Source of the DNA: Paraphysoderma sedebokerense
Taxonomy: Eukaryota; Blastocladiomycota; Physodermatomycetes; Physodermatales; Physodermataceae
DNA length: 64,000 nt
Direction of reading: 5' to 3'
Assembly (NCBI GenBank): GCA_025602915.1
Contig: JAHLJZ010000015.1
Span: forward strand, 310,001 to 374,000
The notes under the pieces were generated by a model. That model saw nothing but the letters and a program-made list of their open reading frames with translations. It was not told the DNA's origin and searched no databases. Every line of letters starts with the position of its first letter. The first letter of the stretch is position 1. A program made the translations under genes and the position numbers. This document shows positions 36,560 to 47,786 of the stretch, one piece after another.

Positions 36560-37766
36560 GGCGAAAGAGGCATGCGACAACTCCAAATTAATAAGTAAAA
36601 GCTGAGAATTGCGAATTTTGAACAGGAATGGTTTGTATGTAACGGAATGTCGTTCAAAGAGGTTTAATATAAGAAGCACCAAGTGCAATAGTAGAAACAT
36701 AAAAAAAGTTTACAACCCCCACATAAGAAAAGTGCAGTAGTCTGCAAAATCAATCGGGAGAGAATAAAAAACTATGCTGAATTCTTCCCCGAACAATGTA
36801 TGGATTTCAAAGAACTCAATTAAATGAAATCCAACTTGCCCCAGAAACGGAATAAATGAAACTCTACGCGTTGAGGCATTGGGGACAACAAATCATGAAA
36901 ATTCTCAAGGCGAGATGCAGAACGAAAACAATATTTCTTCACAGAATAAATAGTTAAAACCACTGACCTCTTCCTTCAGAAATCATAGCCAAATAGCTAT
37001 ATGGACAGAAAAATAATAAGCGACAAAAAAAGCTTCGCAGAAAGGCTTTTAATTGTTGACGCTCTTGTACGACACTTGTTTGACTTTGATAATGCGATTC
37101 CTTGAAGTCAGTTCAAAACTGTTTCAATATTCTTTTGCAGAGAAGATTGACCAGCTTATAAATCGATACCGGGATTCTATGTTGACAATGGAAGGTGCGC
37201 CTTTAGTTGGTGGGAAAGATATTGGTAGCAGAAACCTCCGAAATGTCAAAATCTGATATTAACCTTTCAAGTGAGGGTTCTATTTCTGTGAATAGTTATC
37301 TCACTGTGATTGAAATCGTAAAATTGTCGCTTGTACCGCACTATTTCGCAAGTACGGTCTTGTATCGCACCAATTAAAATTTCAAGACCAAGAGAGGCAG
37401 AACAGTCTCTGAGGACGACCGTGGTATCCCAACGCAAGGGAAAGCGTATCGCAAAGCCTTTGAAATACGAGCAATGTAATTAAATGAGGAAAAGAGGATT
37501 TGTATCGCCTTTTATGGGGTCAGACGGAGGATGTTTCGCGGAAAAAAGGGAGGAACGCGTCTTGAAAAATTTGATGTGCTAAGTAACCTTCAAGGTCCAG
37601 AATTCAGATCTCATCCATCGCTCGAGACAACGGCAAGAGACATTCTTGTCCGCTACACAGACGATTGCATCAATAAATACATTATATTATCTAGAAGCTC
37701 TGAACATACAATGAATAGGATATATACAATTGATTGTCGACAGTAATTTTCCATTATATTTACAGT
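36560..37766. other. Intergenic: between two minus-strand genes
   Basis: About 1.2 kb: the F-box gene promoter and the 3' flank of the receptor-like gene. Short plus-strand frames at 37053-37256 and 37531-37746 show no domain character. No RNA gene or repeat was seen. Confidence 0.5.
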
Positions 37767-39596
37767 TTACTCGTCGTCACCAATCACGGTTGCATCATCA
37801 GCTTCGTCCGCCGCTACATCAACTACTGGAACATCATCATCCTTCTGTAATTTATCTTTCACATTATCCACTTTTTCAGAGCTGTCGCTCTTTGTCACAA
37901 CAACTTTCGCGTCTTCCGGAGAGAGTGAACTAGTTCGTACAATGGAGTCTCTGAGATTCGGAGACCAGTTTGGACGTCTGGTTGCAATGGGACCAACGGC
38001 ACCGACATCCTTAGTTTTAACTTCCAAAACTCTCATTTCTTCATCGACATCAATCTGAATAGGAACGGTGTCCAATCGCAATGACAGACGGTGAGGATTT
38101 GAAAGGATTTCCGTTAGATGTTTATTCTTGAGTTCCATCGGAAGGGCTGACAGGCGCTTTTCATCTTTGCCTGCTGGTGCAGTTACAGACGCTGTTTCGT
38201 TGGCTTCATTGAAGGAATTGACGGAGATGTAACTGTTTCTGTCCAAACGACGAACGTCGATCGGGGAAATGCATCCAACGGGGAAGACACCAGTTTCACC
38301 GGTGACGAGGTTCACACCTAAGATACGATTCATTAGCAATGAGTTCGATATTATGTGTATAAATGTTAAAGTATACATACCCTTGCACCACCCATCACTA
38401 TAGGTTTTTGTCACTCTCACAAATTCAGCGACTTGAAGTGCAATCTCATCTTTCATACCAGGCTCAAAAGCATGAATCACAACATGTAGCGTTTTCATAG
38501 ATGGATCGACATCCAGCAATCTCAAAGGCTGAGTTCCGAATTGAGCTGGGTTGACTGCGTTTCCAGATTCCTTAGCCACTGCCCTCATTTGCTCCGATGG
38601 AATGGGAGGAACAGGTACAGCGACATCACTGAAAGACGGTTTTGTGGGAGTAGTCAGAGGGGTGAGTGAAGAAGCCAAAGAATTGTAGTCTTTAGTTCTT
38701 GTCAAAGTAGTAAAACTTTCCAAGTCTTCCTTCGAAGGTGTAACCGTATGGGGTAATGATGCTCTTCGATCTGATGATTTCTGACTTCTGCGACGTTTAA
38801 CCGAGACGAAGGCGATGCAAGCCAATAAAAGCGCACCGATAACGATACCGACATACATCGCTATGTTGGACATGTTCGAAGTTCCGTCACTGGAAGTAAC
38901 GCCCGCACTAACCGAAGCTGCACACAAAGCTCCAACTTTACCGGTATCTCTGTTTCCTGCTTCTTGTGTGCAAAGACTGCAGACATCGTCTTTAGAGGTC
39001 CAGCCACACATTCCGGGCTCATTGACTTCACCCTTAGCACAAGTCGATTGCTCAACGGCACAACTTCGTTCAATGTTGTCAATAACGCTATTTCGATCAG
39101 CGACAGCTGTACTTGATAGGTCGCAGTAGGTTGAGTTACGAACAAGCTTTCGCAATGATTCAATAAATTGTCGGCATGTCGAAACACATAATTGCGGTAA
39201 TTGCGCACCCCCGTTACACTGCTTATCAGGGGCATTGGGGAGAACTGAAATTCGGGTGAAAAATGAAGAACATTCGTATGTATTGAAATATCGCAAATGA
39301 GGAAGCGAACTTATACTTTGTGTCGGAAAGCTTGGACATTTCATTCTATTCACATAGAAGGAGGATAATCGTGTAGGTAAATAATTCGTTCGGAAGTAAT
39401 TGTCAAAGTCGGCGGCGGTGTTCCAAGCTGCCTTTTTTTCGGTGTCGAATAGAGAGCTGACATCAGGAAGTAAGGAATTGAATCCTGGACACACTTTCGA
39501 CTGTTGTAGCGGTAAACAAGAGAAATTCTGTTGTGCATCGACAATATTCACCGTTGTCGCGAATAAAGCGAGAGTGAGTGCATAAAGAGGAATCAT
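37767..39596 (-). CDS. Receptor-like protein: Cys-rich ectodomain, one TM, SH3
   Basis: Starts MIPLYALTLALFATTVNIVDA, a clear signal peptide (a longer frame upstream begins without ATG). Three exons with introns 39316-39245 and 38380-38318 give 564 residues. The ectodomain has about 13 Cys and a spacing reminiscent of Frizzled-type cysteine-rich domains (for example CNGGAQLPQLCVSTCRQFIE, then YCDLSS and ERSCAVEQSTC). One membrane segment (IAMYVGIVIGALLLACIAFV) is followed by KRRR, fixing the C-terminus in the cytosol. The cytosolic part has an SH3-like fold: VVIHAFEPGMKDEIALQVAE, FVRVTKTYSDGWCKG, VNLVTGETGVFPVGCISPI. Both introns are multiples of three without stops. A cell-wall sensor or polarity scaffold is plausible but inferred; the Frizzled-like label is tentative. 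Confidence 0.78.
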   Translation of the reverse strand: MIPLYALTLALFATTVNIVDAQQNFSCLPLQQSKVCPGFNSLLPDVSSLFDTEKKAAWNTAADFDNYFRTNYLPTRLSSFYVNRMKCPSFPTQSISSLPHLRYFNTYECSSFFTRISVLPNAPDKQCNGGAQLPQLCVSTCRQFIESLRKLVRNSTYCDLSSTAVADRNSVIDNIERSCAVEQSTCAKGEVNEPGMCGWTSKDDVCSLCTQEAGNRDTGKVGALCAASVSAGVTSSDGTSNMSNIAMYVGIVIGALLLACIAFVSVKRRRSQKSSDRRASLPHTVTPSKEDLESFTTLTRTKDYNSLASSLTPLTTPTKPSFSDVAVPVPPIPSEQMRAVAKESGNAVNPAQFGTQPLRLLDVDPSMKTLHVVIHAFEPGMKDEIALQVAEFVRVTKTYSDGWCKGMYTLTFIHIISNSLLMNRILGVNLVTGETGVFPVGCISPIDVRRLDRNSYISVNSFNEANETASVTAPAGKDEKRLSALPMELKNKHLTEILSNPHRLSLRLDTVPIQIDVDEEMRVLEVKTKDVGAVGPIATRRPNWSPNLRDSIVRTSSLSPEDAKVVVTKSDSSEKVDNVKDKLQKDDDVPVVDVAADEADDATVIGDDE

Positions 39597-41128
39597 CTTG
39601 TTCTCCACCAAGTGCTGTATAACTTGGCAACACTTTCTTTGGGGTGGTTAAATAGTAAATGTGTTCTCGAGAGGTAAAAGCGGCGATACCAAGCTCGTCC
39701 TGAACATTTATACCATCCACATAATCCATTGCGAAAAATGGTAACACCATCAATAGTTTATTGTTAAGCTAGCAGCAGTCATTGGAGATCACCTATGGTC
39801 AGGAGCAACCGGACCGCGCAAGCACAATGCCCGGCAGCCACATTCTACTGACACAATACGCCTTACCAATGACGAACGTGGGACGTACAAACATCAACCA
39901 CTTAACAGCTTGACTTTGCCGCAAAAATTATAAGTTCTGCATGGGTCAATAGCTTTTGTGTTCCATAGTACGACAACGAAAAGCTTTATACAATATTTAT
40001 CCATTCTTGGGCTGGTCACTCAGACTACATTCTTGTCATATTGAAGCGGTAAGTGACCAAATTGAGGTAACGTTACTGTATACCGCATGCAACCCAAATT
40101 CAAATTTAGGACAGCGAGGTAATTGACCGTCGTAAGACAAGAGTACCATAGATTATTCTTTTCTCTGTGTATTTATGAATTTTGGATTTGTAATCTAAAC
40201 GCTGTACTGATTAGGAACATGTCAGGTTACAGCGCCCTGAAAATGAAAAACCAAAATAATGAATATTCTTAAGTTGAGATTGAAGTCACTATCTCATCTC
40301 CGGCGATTTTAAATTGAATAACCCCAGAAACAGTGAATTTGAATGAAGTATAAAGGAAGTCGAAAAGTATGGCAAAAGAAATGAATGGACAGCAATGATG
40401 CCGCTCCAGATATTTGAATTAATAAAGCGCGATTTCGACTCTGTTCAGGGTGCTAATTTATTATGGGCTACACTGTGCGTCCATAAGTCGTTTCACGGTC
40501 AAGATTGATTGCATCGATTGAAACAGTCGTTTGTCCATTAAAGATCCCGCAGGAATCTAAGACGTTGCACGTCGAATTTAATCTTAATCCACCTCAAGTA
40601 AAAAAGCAAACCAAATTATTGCCATACACTTTTGCTTTCAGTTCGCCATTCTACAATTTTTCTTTTTGTAACTCAAAGTAAAAAGGAAAACATGCAAAGA
40701 CAGAAAAGAACACCGTAGGGATTACGACCTCCAATCACCGAATGATGATAATAAAACGAAAACCCATAACCCAGTTCAGAATTTCAGAAATGTTCGCCTA
40801 TTGATCTAAGCACCAGGTCCTTTCTGAGATCTTATGACCTAATCACCAATTCCCCGTTCGCGGGTACTCTATGATCCAGATTAACTTTCGATAACCGATT
40901 TTAAGGAAAAAAGCGAATAAAGGGTATTTCATAATGAGACGAGTCGTAGATGAAAGAAAAAAGGAGACATGCATCTACATTACATCTTGAAGAATTTTAA
41001 AAATAGGTAAAAGAGAACGAAAGAAGAAAAAGAGAGGAGGAAGGAAGGTCCTTAAGCTACAACGCATTAAACTTTCCACATAAGTAATAATTTAAATTCA
41101 ATTTAACTACCGATATTCCAGTCTCTCT
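39597..41128. other. Intergenic: long spacer between minus-strand genes
   Basis: About 1.5 kb of AT-rich DNA holding the receptor-like gene's promoter and the 3' flank of the G3BP-like gene. No coding frame above background, RNA gene or clear repeat. Confidence 0.5.
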
Positions 41129-43095
41129 CTACGACTTAACAACGGCACTTTTGCCCCTTCCTCTATTCCCTTTTGCCCCTCTCTTTCCTTCTACCGGTTT
41201 GAAGCCTTCTCTCTCTTCCGGCTTCGTATCTTTGTCTTTTCCTCCTTCCGACTGCAATCCATTCAGGCTTGCATTACTGCCATTACTGCCGCGCAATTTG
41301 TCCTTATTTTCATAGTCTTTGAATTTGCGGCCCACTGGATTGTTCTTGGTACGAGCTTCCGCCTTGAGAGTGTAATTCGGGGCCACAAAAACAGACTGTC
41401 CGATGGCGCTGCGCACCATTTCGGGGGTAGCGTACTCAATGAATGCACAATACTGGAAGTCATGGTAAGTTGACACGAAAGGAGTTGAAATTACGTGAGA
41501 ATGAATTCAATACGAGCAGAATCGAGGGACAAATGGTCGAAGAAGCAGACATAAAACATACCCTTTCATACACAACATCGATAAACTTCACTTCACCCAA
41601 CTTGCTGAATCCTTCTCTCAATGCATCCTTAGTAATATCATCACGAATACCACGGACATAAATCGAGTTATGTATATTTTCGACAGTTTTTTCTCTCCTT
41701 CCTTTTTTATCATAATGCCCAATGTTGCTTTCCTTTGTTGTATCTCTGACGTTCTGTGACGAGGCCGGAGCAACCGCACCTTTGAGATCAAGAGCGGCGT
41801 TACCCCATTGTGAATGATTCTGCGCAGCCAGATTGGCCCATGACTTGGCGGAAGCGGAAGCAGCAGAGGTTGCCCGAGACTCGCCAGGTGGCGTAGAAGT
41901 CCCCGATTTCCCTTGGGGCTGTGTGTGTTTCGGTGGAAGAGTAGCCGTAACAGCTGCAGATTTCGCGGAAACGGGAGATTTGGCTGAATGAGTGGGAATA
42001 GGAGAAGTGACTGATTTAGCAGGCGATGTCGTGCCTTGAGAAGGAGAAGATATTTCAGGAGGGACCGGTGATGTCACTTTGGTTTGAACGGGGGCGGCGG
42101 CTTTGCTCTCCGCAATGGCAGCCCAACTTGTCTTGGCCGGTTCGGAAGGCTTTGCAGGAGACGGGGTGCGAGACCGCTGCTTCTTCGGATTCTCTAATTC
42201 GCCGTTTATTTCCGGTTGAGGCTGTGCTTGTTGTGGCCGCTGTCGAACAGGAGACTTCGCCGGAGAGGGTGAAGTTGACCGGCTTCGAGCAAAAGTTTCC
42301 TCAAATCGATTAGGTTGAACTTTTGGGCTCGGTGGCTTTGGATTTGGACTGTTAACGATAATTTCAACGTTGTCGTCATCATCTTCATCGTCACATGCGG
42401 ACCCCTCCTGTCCTTCCACATCAATGATATCGGCATTCTCTTCCTCCGCTATATTCTTGGCCGCCCGTTGAGGCGGTAAAATTGATTCATCATCAACGCT
42501 TTTAGAAGAGGCACGAAACTTGACGTCATCCTGACTTTGTTCATTTTGTTCAATTGCCTGTTCCATGTCAATATCTTCTTTCAAAAATCTGAATATATCG
42601 TTCAGTACATAATAGCCTTCAGGCTGTTCAGCCAAAAAGAACATTTGAATGAATTTGCGAGAGGGAGAGCCGTGATTGGATAGTTCGCCAATGACTTGGA
42701 CAACGATACCACCATTTTGAGATGCTTGAGAATCGACGTTGGAAATGACCACCCGACAATCGTTGTAATTTAAGCTTTGAATTTTCTTATTGATTGCCTA
42801 AATGATAACGTATAAAGGATCAGCTGTTGAAGGAAAGGCATAATTGATCGAAAAAATGAATGTCTTCACCAACCTCTTGACCTTGAAAGCATTTGACTTG
42901 TTCACCTTCCATACCGTGAGTAAATCGACTGCCCGAATTATAAAACCGATGTAGCTTGCCGGGATCTCTATTCATCATCGTATAGTATTCTTGGACAAAC
43001 AACCATCCAACCTCGTAAGCTTCGACTTTCTTGGGTAAATGTTCGCTGTGGGATGGCTGCCGTGAGGCATTAGATTGGGTGGCTGCGGCTGTCAT
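41129..43095 (-). CDS. G3BP-like protein (NTF2-like and RRM domains)
   Basis: An RNA-binding protein of the G3BP/Nxt3 family, known for stress granules and for supporting ubiquitin proteases. Three exons. The N-terminal NTF2-like domain covers VEAYEVGWLFVQEYYTMMNR, LHRFYNSGSRFTHGMEGEQV, VVISNVDSQASQNGGIVVQV and KFIQMFFLAEQPEGYYVLND, with the family's FRFL after it. An acidic stretch (DDEDDDDN) and Ser/Pro-rich repeats (many SPAK-type units) follow, then SWAAIAESK. The C-terminal RRM has SIYVRGIRDDITKDALREGF and, across the last intron, FQYCAFIEYATPE. The end is basic and Gly/Arg-containing (KRGAKGNRGRGKS). This domain order is diagnostic. Confidence 0.93.
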
Positions 43096-44223
43096 TTTCT
43101 ACTTATTAATTTAAAATATACGGATGATTTGACAGAAAGGTGTAAGATGATTGTGTTGCGGTTGATATCTGGGTGTAAGAACGGATCCGAAGGAATGAGC
43201 GAAGTAAAGAGGTGCAGCGAATGCTTTGTATTTTATTTTTTATGCTATAAGGAATTGTAATAATAAATCTAATAACATATGACAACACAAGAGAATTTTT
43301 AGTAAAGGAAAGAGAGTCATAAGGATGAGTCCAACATGACAGAAAAAACAAAGTCAAAAAACCAAATAAAAATAGCAGAATAAACAGTCAAAACAGAATA
43401 AGCAGAATATAGGATTAGATGCCAATCACTACGATCGTTGCACTTGCTAACTAACGGTGGTTTTCTGCCATCAAGTAAGACATAGCACAGAACAAAATCA
43501 TCCAAGGATGTAACGCGATCATGGAACCAGATAGAAGGACAGGGACATACCGAGCACAAGGAAAGTATATGAGAAGGGGACGGCAAACGATGAGGGGGAG
43601 AACTGGAGACGGATGAGGATGATGGGACGAAGGACGGATGCAAAGGCAGGTTTTTGGGAGAGAGGAGGAGGGAAGATGGAGGATGGGGAGAGACGAGGAA
43701 CGGAAGGAACATTTTCTTTTGTTTGGGCCGATGTGCTGACCCTTGGTGAACGAGGCAAATTGCTGCCGCTTGATCAATCATAATGGACTTGCAATTATAA
43801 AAATATGGTGATTTATAATACATATATATTCTGAATGTCATTATTGATGCTATTTTAATAGTGCCCTCTCGCAGGGCGAATCGCCAATGGTAGATTGCAA
43901 TGGCGACACCAACTGTAGTGAATGGGAGGTACACATAGTTTGTTGTCCTTTTGGATGTACTTCTCACACACTTCCAAATTGCTGCTATTACAATATAACT
44001 TTGTATTGATGACGGAGTGGAATCCATTCAGCTGTGAACTTGGCATCTGCAGAGCGTCCACTCCACTGCACAGTGGGTTCACCCGTTCACCCGTTCACGA
44101 GTTCGTTCACAGCGACATTCCATTCCACCCGACAACTGATTTCGGGCCGTTCCTCCTCTCGTCCGCCGCATCATCCATTCCCTCCCTCTCACACCCCCTC
44201 GACACATTCATCACAACACCGCC
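43096..44223. other. Intergenic: divergent region, G3BP-like and UBC13
   Basis: About 1.1 kb. Several overlapping minus-strand frames at 43317-44027 are Ser/Pro/His-rich or hydrophobic, with no domain I recognise. A small membrane-protein gene there cannot be excluded but is not supported. The doubled CCCGTTCA element lies at 44082-44098. Confidence 0.45.
44082..44098 (+). promoter_or_regulatory. Doubled CCCGTTCA element upstream of UBC13
   Basis: CCCGTTCACCCGTTCAC is identical to the element upstream of RAE1. Here a further copy of GTTCAC precedes it and two related GTTCAC units follow. Confidence 0.45.
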
Positions 44224-45396
44224 ATGTCGCTTCCAAAAAGGATTATCAAGGTACTGTGTCCCTCTGTCTTCGCTCGCCCCCTGTAGACGACGAAATCAAC
44301 AAACACAACGCGATCTTGTGTTTTCTATTCTTTCCTCTCTGATTGTGATGGGCAGTCCCCAGATATAGTTCTGCTGCTCTTCAGCGACAAGAATGATAAA
44401 TACGGGAGAGCAAGCTCTGTAATCGGGACCCAATGAATATCCGACGGACTTGGTAGGGTGGCCGGTTAAAGTTGTGTGGTAAAATTATACCCAAGACTTG
44501 TTAAAAACCGGAGATACCGCAATATTTTGGGGATGCATGATGAATTTTTATGAAATAATCAAACGAATACTAACTCTACTTTTTTTATTTCTTGTCTCCA
44601 AAATCCATCCATCTCCATGATCAATTCCGCTTTTCGTTGTCGTATCTTCATCAACCAATAACGACGGCAAATATTGATATGCCAAACGGATTGCCCACGG
44701 TATACAGGAAACTGAGCGTCTGCTTGCCGAACCTGCCCCGGGTATAAGTGCCACTCCGCACGAAGATAACCTTCGTTATTTTGACGTCGTTATTGCTGGT
44801 CCCTCTTCCAGTCCGTTTGAAGGTAATAACTGATTACTTTTACGATTGACTATTATTGTACCCTGACTATAGTATTAAACGTCGAATAATTGTATTTAGG
44901 TGGTGTTTTCAAGCTCGAATTATTTCTTCCCGATGACTACCCAATGGCACCGCCCAAAGTTCGGTTCTTGACAAAAATCTACCATCCCAATATTGATAAG
45001 CTGGGTAGAATTTGCTTGGATATTCTCAAGGGTTCGTTGTGCTCATTCTTCTTGCAGCCATTGCCACTACTTAGCTCAAATCTTGTATTCTCTACTTTCG
45101 GAAGATAAATGGTCACCTGCCCTCCAAATCCGAACTGTTCTACTCTCCATACAAGCTCTGTTATCAGCTCCAAATCCCGATGATCCACTAGCTAACGATG
45201 TCGCACAGCATTGGAAAGACAACGAAAAAGGTGCAATTCAAACAGGTACAAACAACTCTGTTCGCTTCTTCATTGCTACCACATTGATACTTATATCTTC
45301 TCACTTTCACCGATGACTGATTTTCTTTTGTTGAATCGAAATATTGTTATTAAAAATTCAGCCCGTGACTGGACAGCACAGTATGCTAAAAACTAA
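44224..45396 (+). CDS. UBC13: Ubiquitin-conjugating enzyme Ubc13
   Basis: An E2 that, with an Mms2-type partner, builds Lys63-linked ubiquitin chains in post-replication repair. Five exons (44224-44250, 44708-44822, 44900-45031, 45105-45245, 45362-45396) give 149 residues, the normal size. [40 protein letters not shown], the HPN motif and catalytic Cys in [20 protein letters not shown], and [20 protein letters not shown] match Ubc13. The third donor (after CTCAAGG) is needed to restore [17 protein letters not shown]. Identity certain. Confidence 0.96.
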
Positions 45397-46080
45397 TCAC
45401 GGATAGATGTAATTGAAGTGGAGAACCGGATTATGCCATTACGAAATATTTTTGTAATTTCATGTTGTAGCCACATCCGTTAATTGCTTATCTTTGAACA
45501 TAAATTTATATTGTGGTCAATTTCTAATAGAGATGCAAGTTGTGATTGTTGTTTTATTGATTCAATGAAAAAGTTTCCAACCTTTCCAACTCCGGAATCA
45601 TTCGAATTGTGGATCCCTTGCCTGTCCCTTCGAAGACCTTCCCCATTCAGGAACTGCATCAGTTGGTTTCCATTAGACGATTGTATATACAGAGAACGGG
45701 AGCCACTTTAGTGCAACTCTTCTTACTTATAAATAATAAATTGCTATCCCTTCCGATTGGCCCGGATCTGCCGGGGGGACTCTACTAGGCACGGCTGGAC
45801 AGACTTTCTATTTTTGGGTTAGTTGTCGACGCTCGTGTATATACGCAGGTTCCAATGCATAAAACGACCACAACACTTCTCCTCTCTTTCTTGCACTAAA
45901 ACCAATAATACCGTCGAGAGTAATTCCGTCGACGACATCATCCACTGTCGCCTTTGTTCTCTTATATCAGCTTTCCGGGCTCAGTCCTAAACAGCACAAC
46001 CCGCATACACTCTTCTGCCGAGTTGATAATTCTCAGAACCGAATCTTAAACATCTCAAACACTGGCATAACTGGATATAA
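45397..46080. other. Intergenic: UBC13 3' flank and promoter of the next gene
   Basis: About 0.7 kb between plus-strand genes. A TATATA-type element near 45838 lies about 240 bases before the next start. Nothing else of note. Confidence 0.45.
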
Positions 46081-47576
46081 ATGTCTCTCCTGCAATTAAA
46101 CCCCACTACATACGCTTCCACAGTTCGCAACCGTACTGACCATTCCTCTCGGTCATCTTCTGCTACTAACATGCTGGCCCACCCAGGTCACTCATTCCCT
46201 ACTAACATAAACGAAAGTGAAGATACTACAGGCCTTACCTCCTCGTTAACGAATAATCGAACTAAAAATGTCATATGGAAGAAAAGAAGGCATACTAATC
46301 TGAGTACGTAATCTATATATTATATTTATCACTGCAAATGTTGTCGCAAGGACTGCAACTCGTGTGGCCATTGATACACCGGTGACTAGCGTCGGCTCGG
46401 ATGAGCTCATTCAGAACAACCGAGATTAACTTTCCTCAAATTAATTTAATATGGAAAATAGGCAACGTCGATGGTGTTGATAAAGCCGTAAAAGAAATGG
46501 ATAAAACATTTGGTAAGATTTGAATTTACTTTGTTATTCCCCTAGTTATATTGTATCCTGATATCTCCTTCTTTTGGATCGGTTTCCCCTCAATCAATTT
46601 AGACACAAACTTTTACAACTGGATCCGTGATTCTCATAACGCTTCTTATATCGGTATCCGATTACGGGCTCTGATATCAGAATACGATACCAACACTATT
46701 CTTAATGGACTGAAATGGCTAGTCCAAGATTGGAGCATTTCTAGGAAGCATGAACTGCTAACCACTTTAGGTGAAGACATGGATCAAGCGCAACGAGATA
46801 AATTGTGGCACGATTTGGTCAATCTCGAACAAGACTCTACTTCTTCGCTACCCAGTCCTCCGAGTGATTCGTTGGCCTCAACCACAGGTTCTCGATTGAG
46901 AGAAACGACGATAAGTCAAACTGATGAAAGGCCTCATAGAAGGCTGAGGCGACACAGGAGCAACACATCGGGCGTATTTCTGTTGGAACCCGTTACGGTT
47001 CCTTTGAGTGCAAATTCTAATTCATATCTGCAAGTCTCATCTTTCTCTCCTTCCATTTCCGTCCCAACGGAGTCTGCTCCACCAACGCATCATCAACACT
47101 TCCCACCGTCTCGTACCTCATCATTTGGATCACACCATACATCTGTGTGTTGCACGGATTGCTCAGAATGCGCAGAACTATACGACATGGACCTCGATTT
47201 CAACGATTACCTAAATCAGTTAGACGATGGTCTAGAAACTGATATTTCATCCACCACCTCTTCTAATTCCCTACCTGCCCATTGTAGACACAACCATCCA
47301 CAACACATGTCGGAACAGCATCAACACCAAGACGACGGAATGTCGGTGGACGAAGAATTATTGGACCGTCATGTTGCGAATTTACGACAGAACGGAAACA
47401 ATGCGTGTTTTTGTCGTACATCAGATGAATCGGCTTCTTGTATTTGTGTTTTAGACTATTATGACATGAACATGGAGTTTGGCGATATGGATGAAGATGG
47501 AGAGACAGGTTCCCCATTCGGATCAAAGAAGGCCAGTCCGTCATTGCCACGACGTGAGATGAGTAGTGTGAACTAA
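46081..47576 (+). CDS. Orphan protein with two Cys/Tyr-Asp-Met segments
   Basis: Exons 46081-46303, 46462-46512 and 46603-47576 join in frame to 415 residues. The middle exon of 51 bases was chosen because it links NVDGVDKAVKEMDKTF to DTNFYNWIRDSHNASYIGIR. That helical region, through LKWLVQDWSISRKHELLTTL, looks like a conserved fold of about 110 residues. A Ser/Pro/His-rich tail follows, with two related pieces: a Cys cluster leading to ELYDMDLDFNDYL (around 47150-47215) and another leading to DYYDMNMEFGDMD (around 47402-47495). No signal peptide or membrane segment. I recognise no family. The start is the first ATG. Confidence 0.72.
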
Positions 47577-47786
47577 AAAGGATGCGTAGATTCCACATTA
47601 TCACGCTATATGTGTAACTTTGCGATCGACAATAAAATTGATATTTGTCTTAGCGCAGCAAAAGATATTCTCTTTTCTGGCAGCATTTGCCGCATGCTCA
47701 TAAAACTAACCTCAACGTTATTTGAGTTTGCCAAATGTAAAAATATCGCTACTTTGTACAGATAAGTTACAAGTGACTTCTGCACT

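Noticed and set aside
37053-37746. Short plus-strand frames between the F-box and receptor-like genes
   Set aside because: No domain, no codon character and no splice partners; chance frames.
43317-44027. Overlapping 236-, 108- and 79-codon minus-strand frames with hydrophobic stretches
   Set aside because: Three frames are open at once, composition is Ser/Pro/His-rich, and no domain is recognisable. They lie in the divergent upstream region of two clear genes. A small membrane-protein gene cannot be excluded, but nothing supports it.
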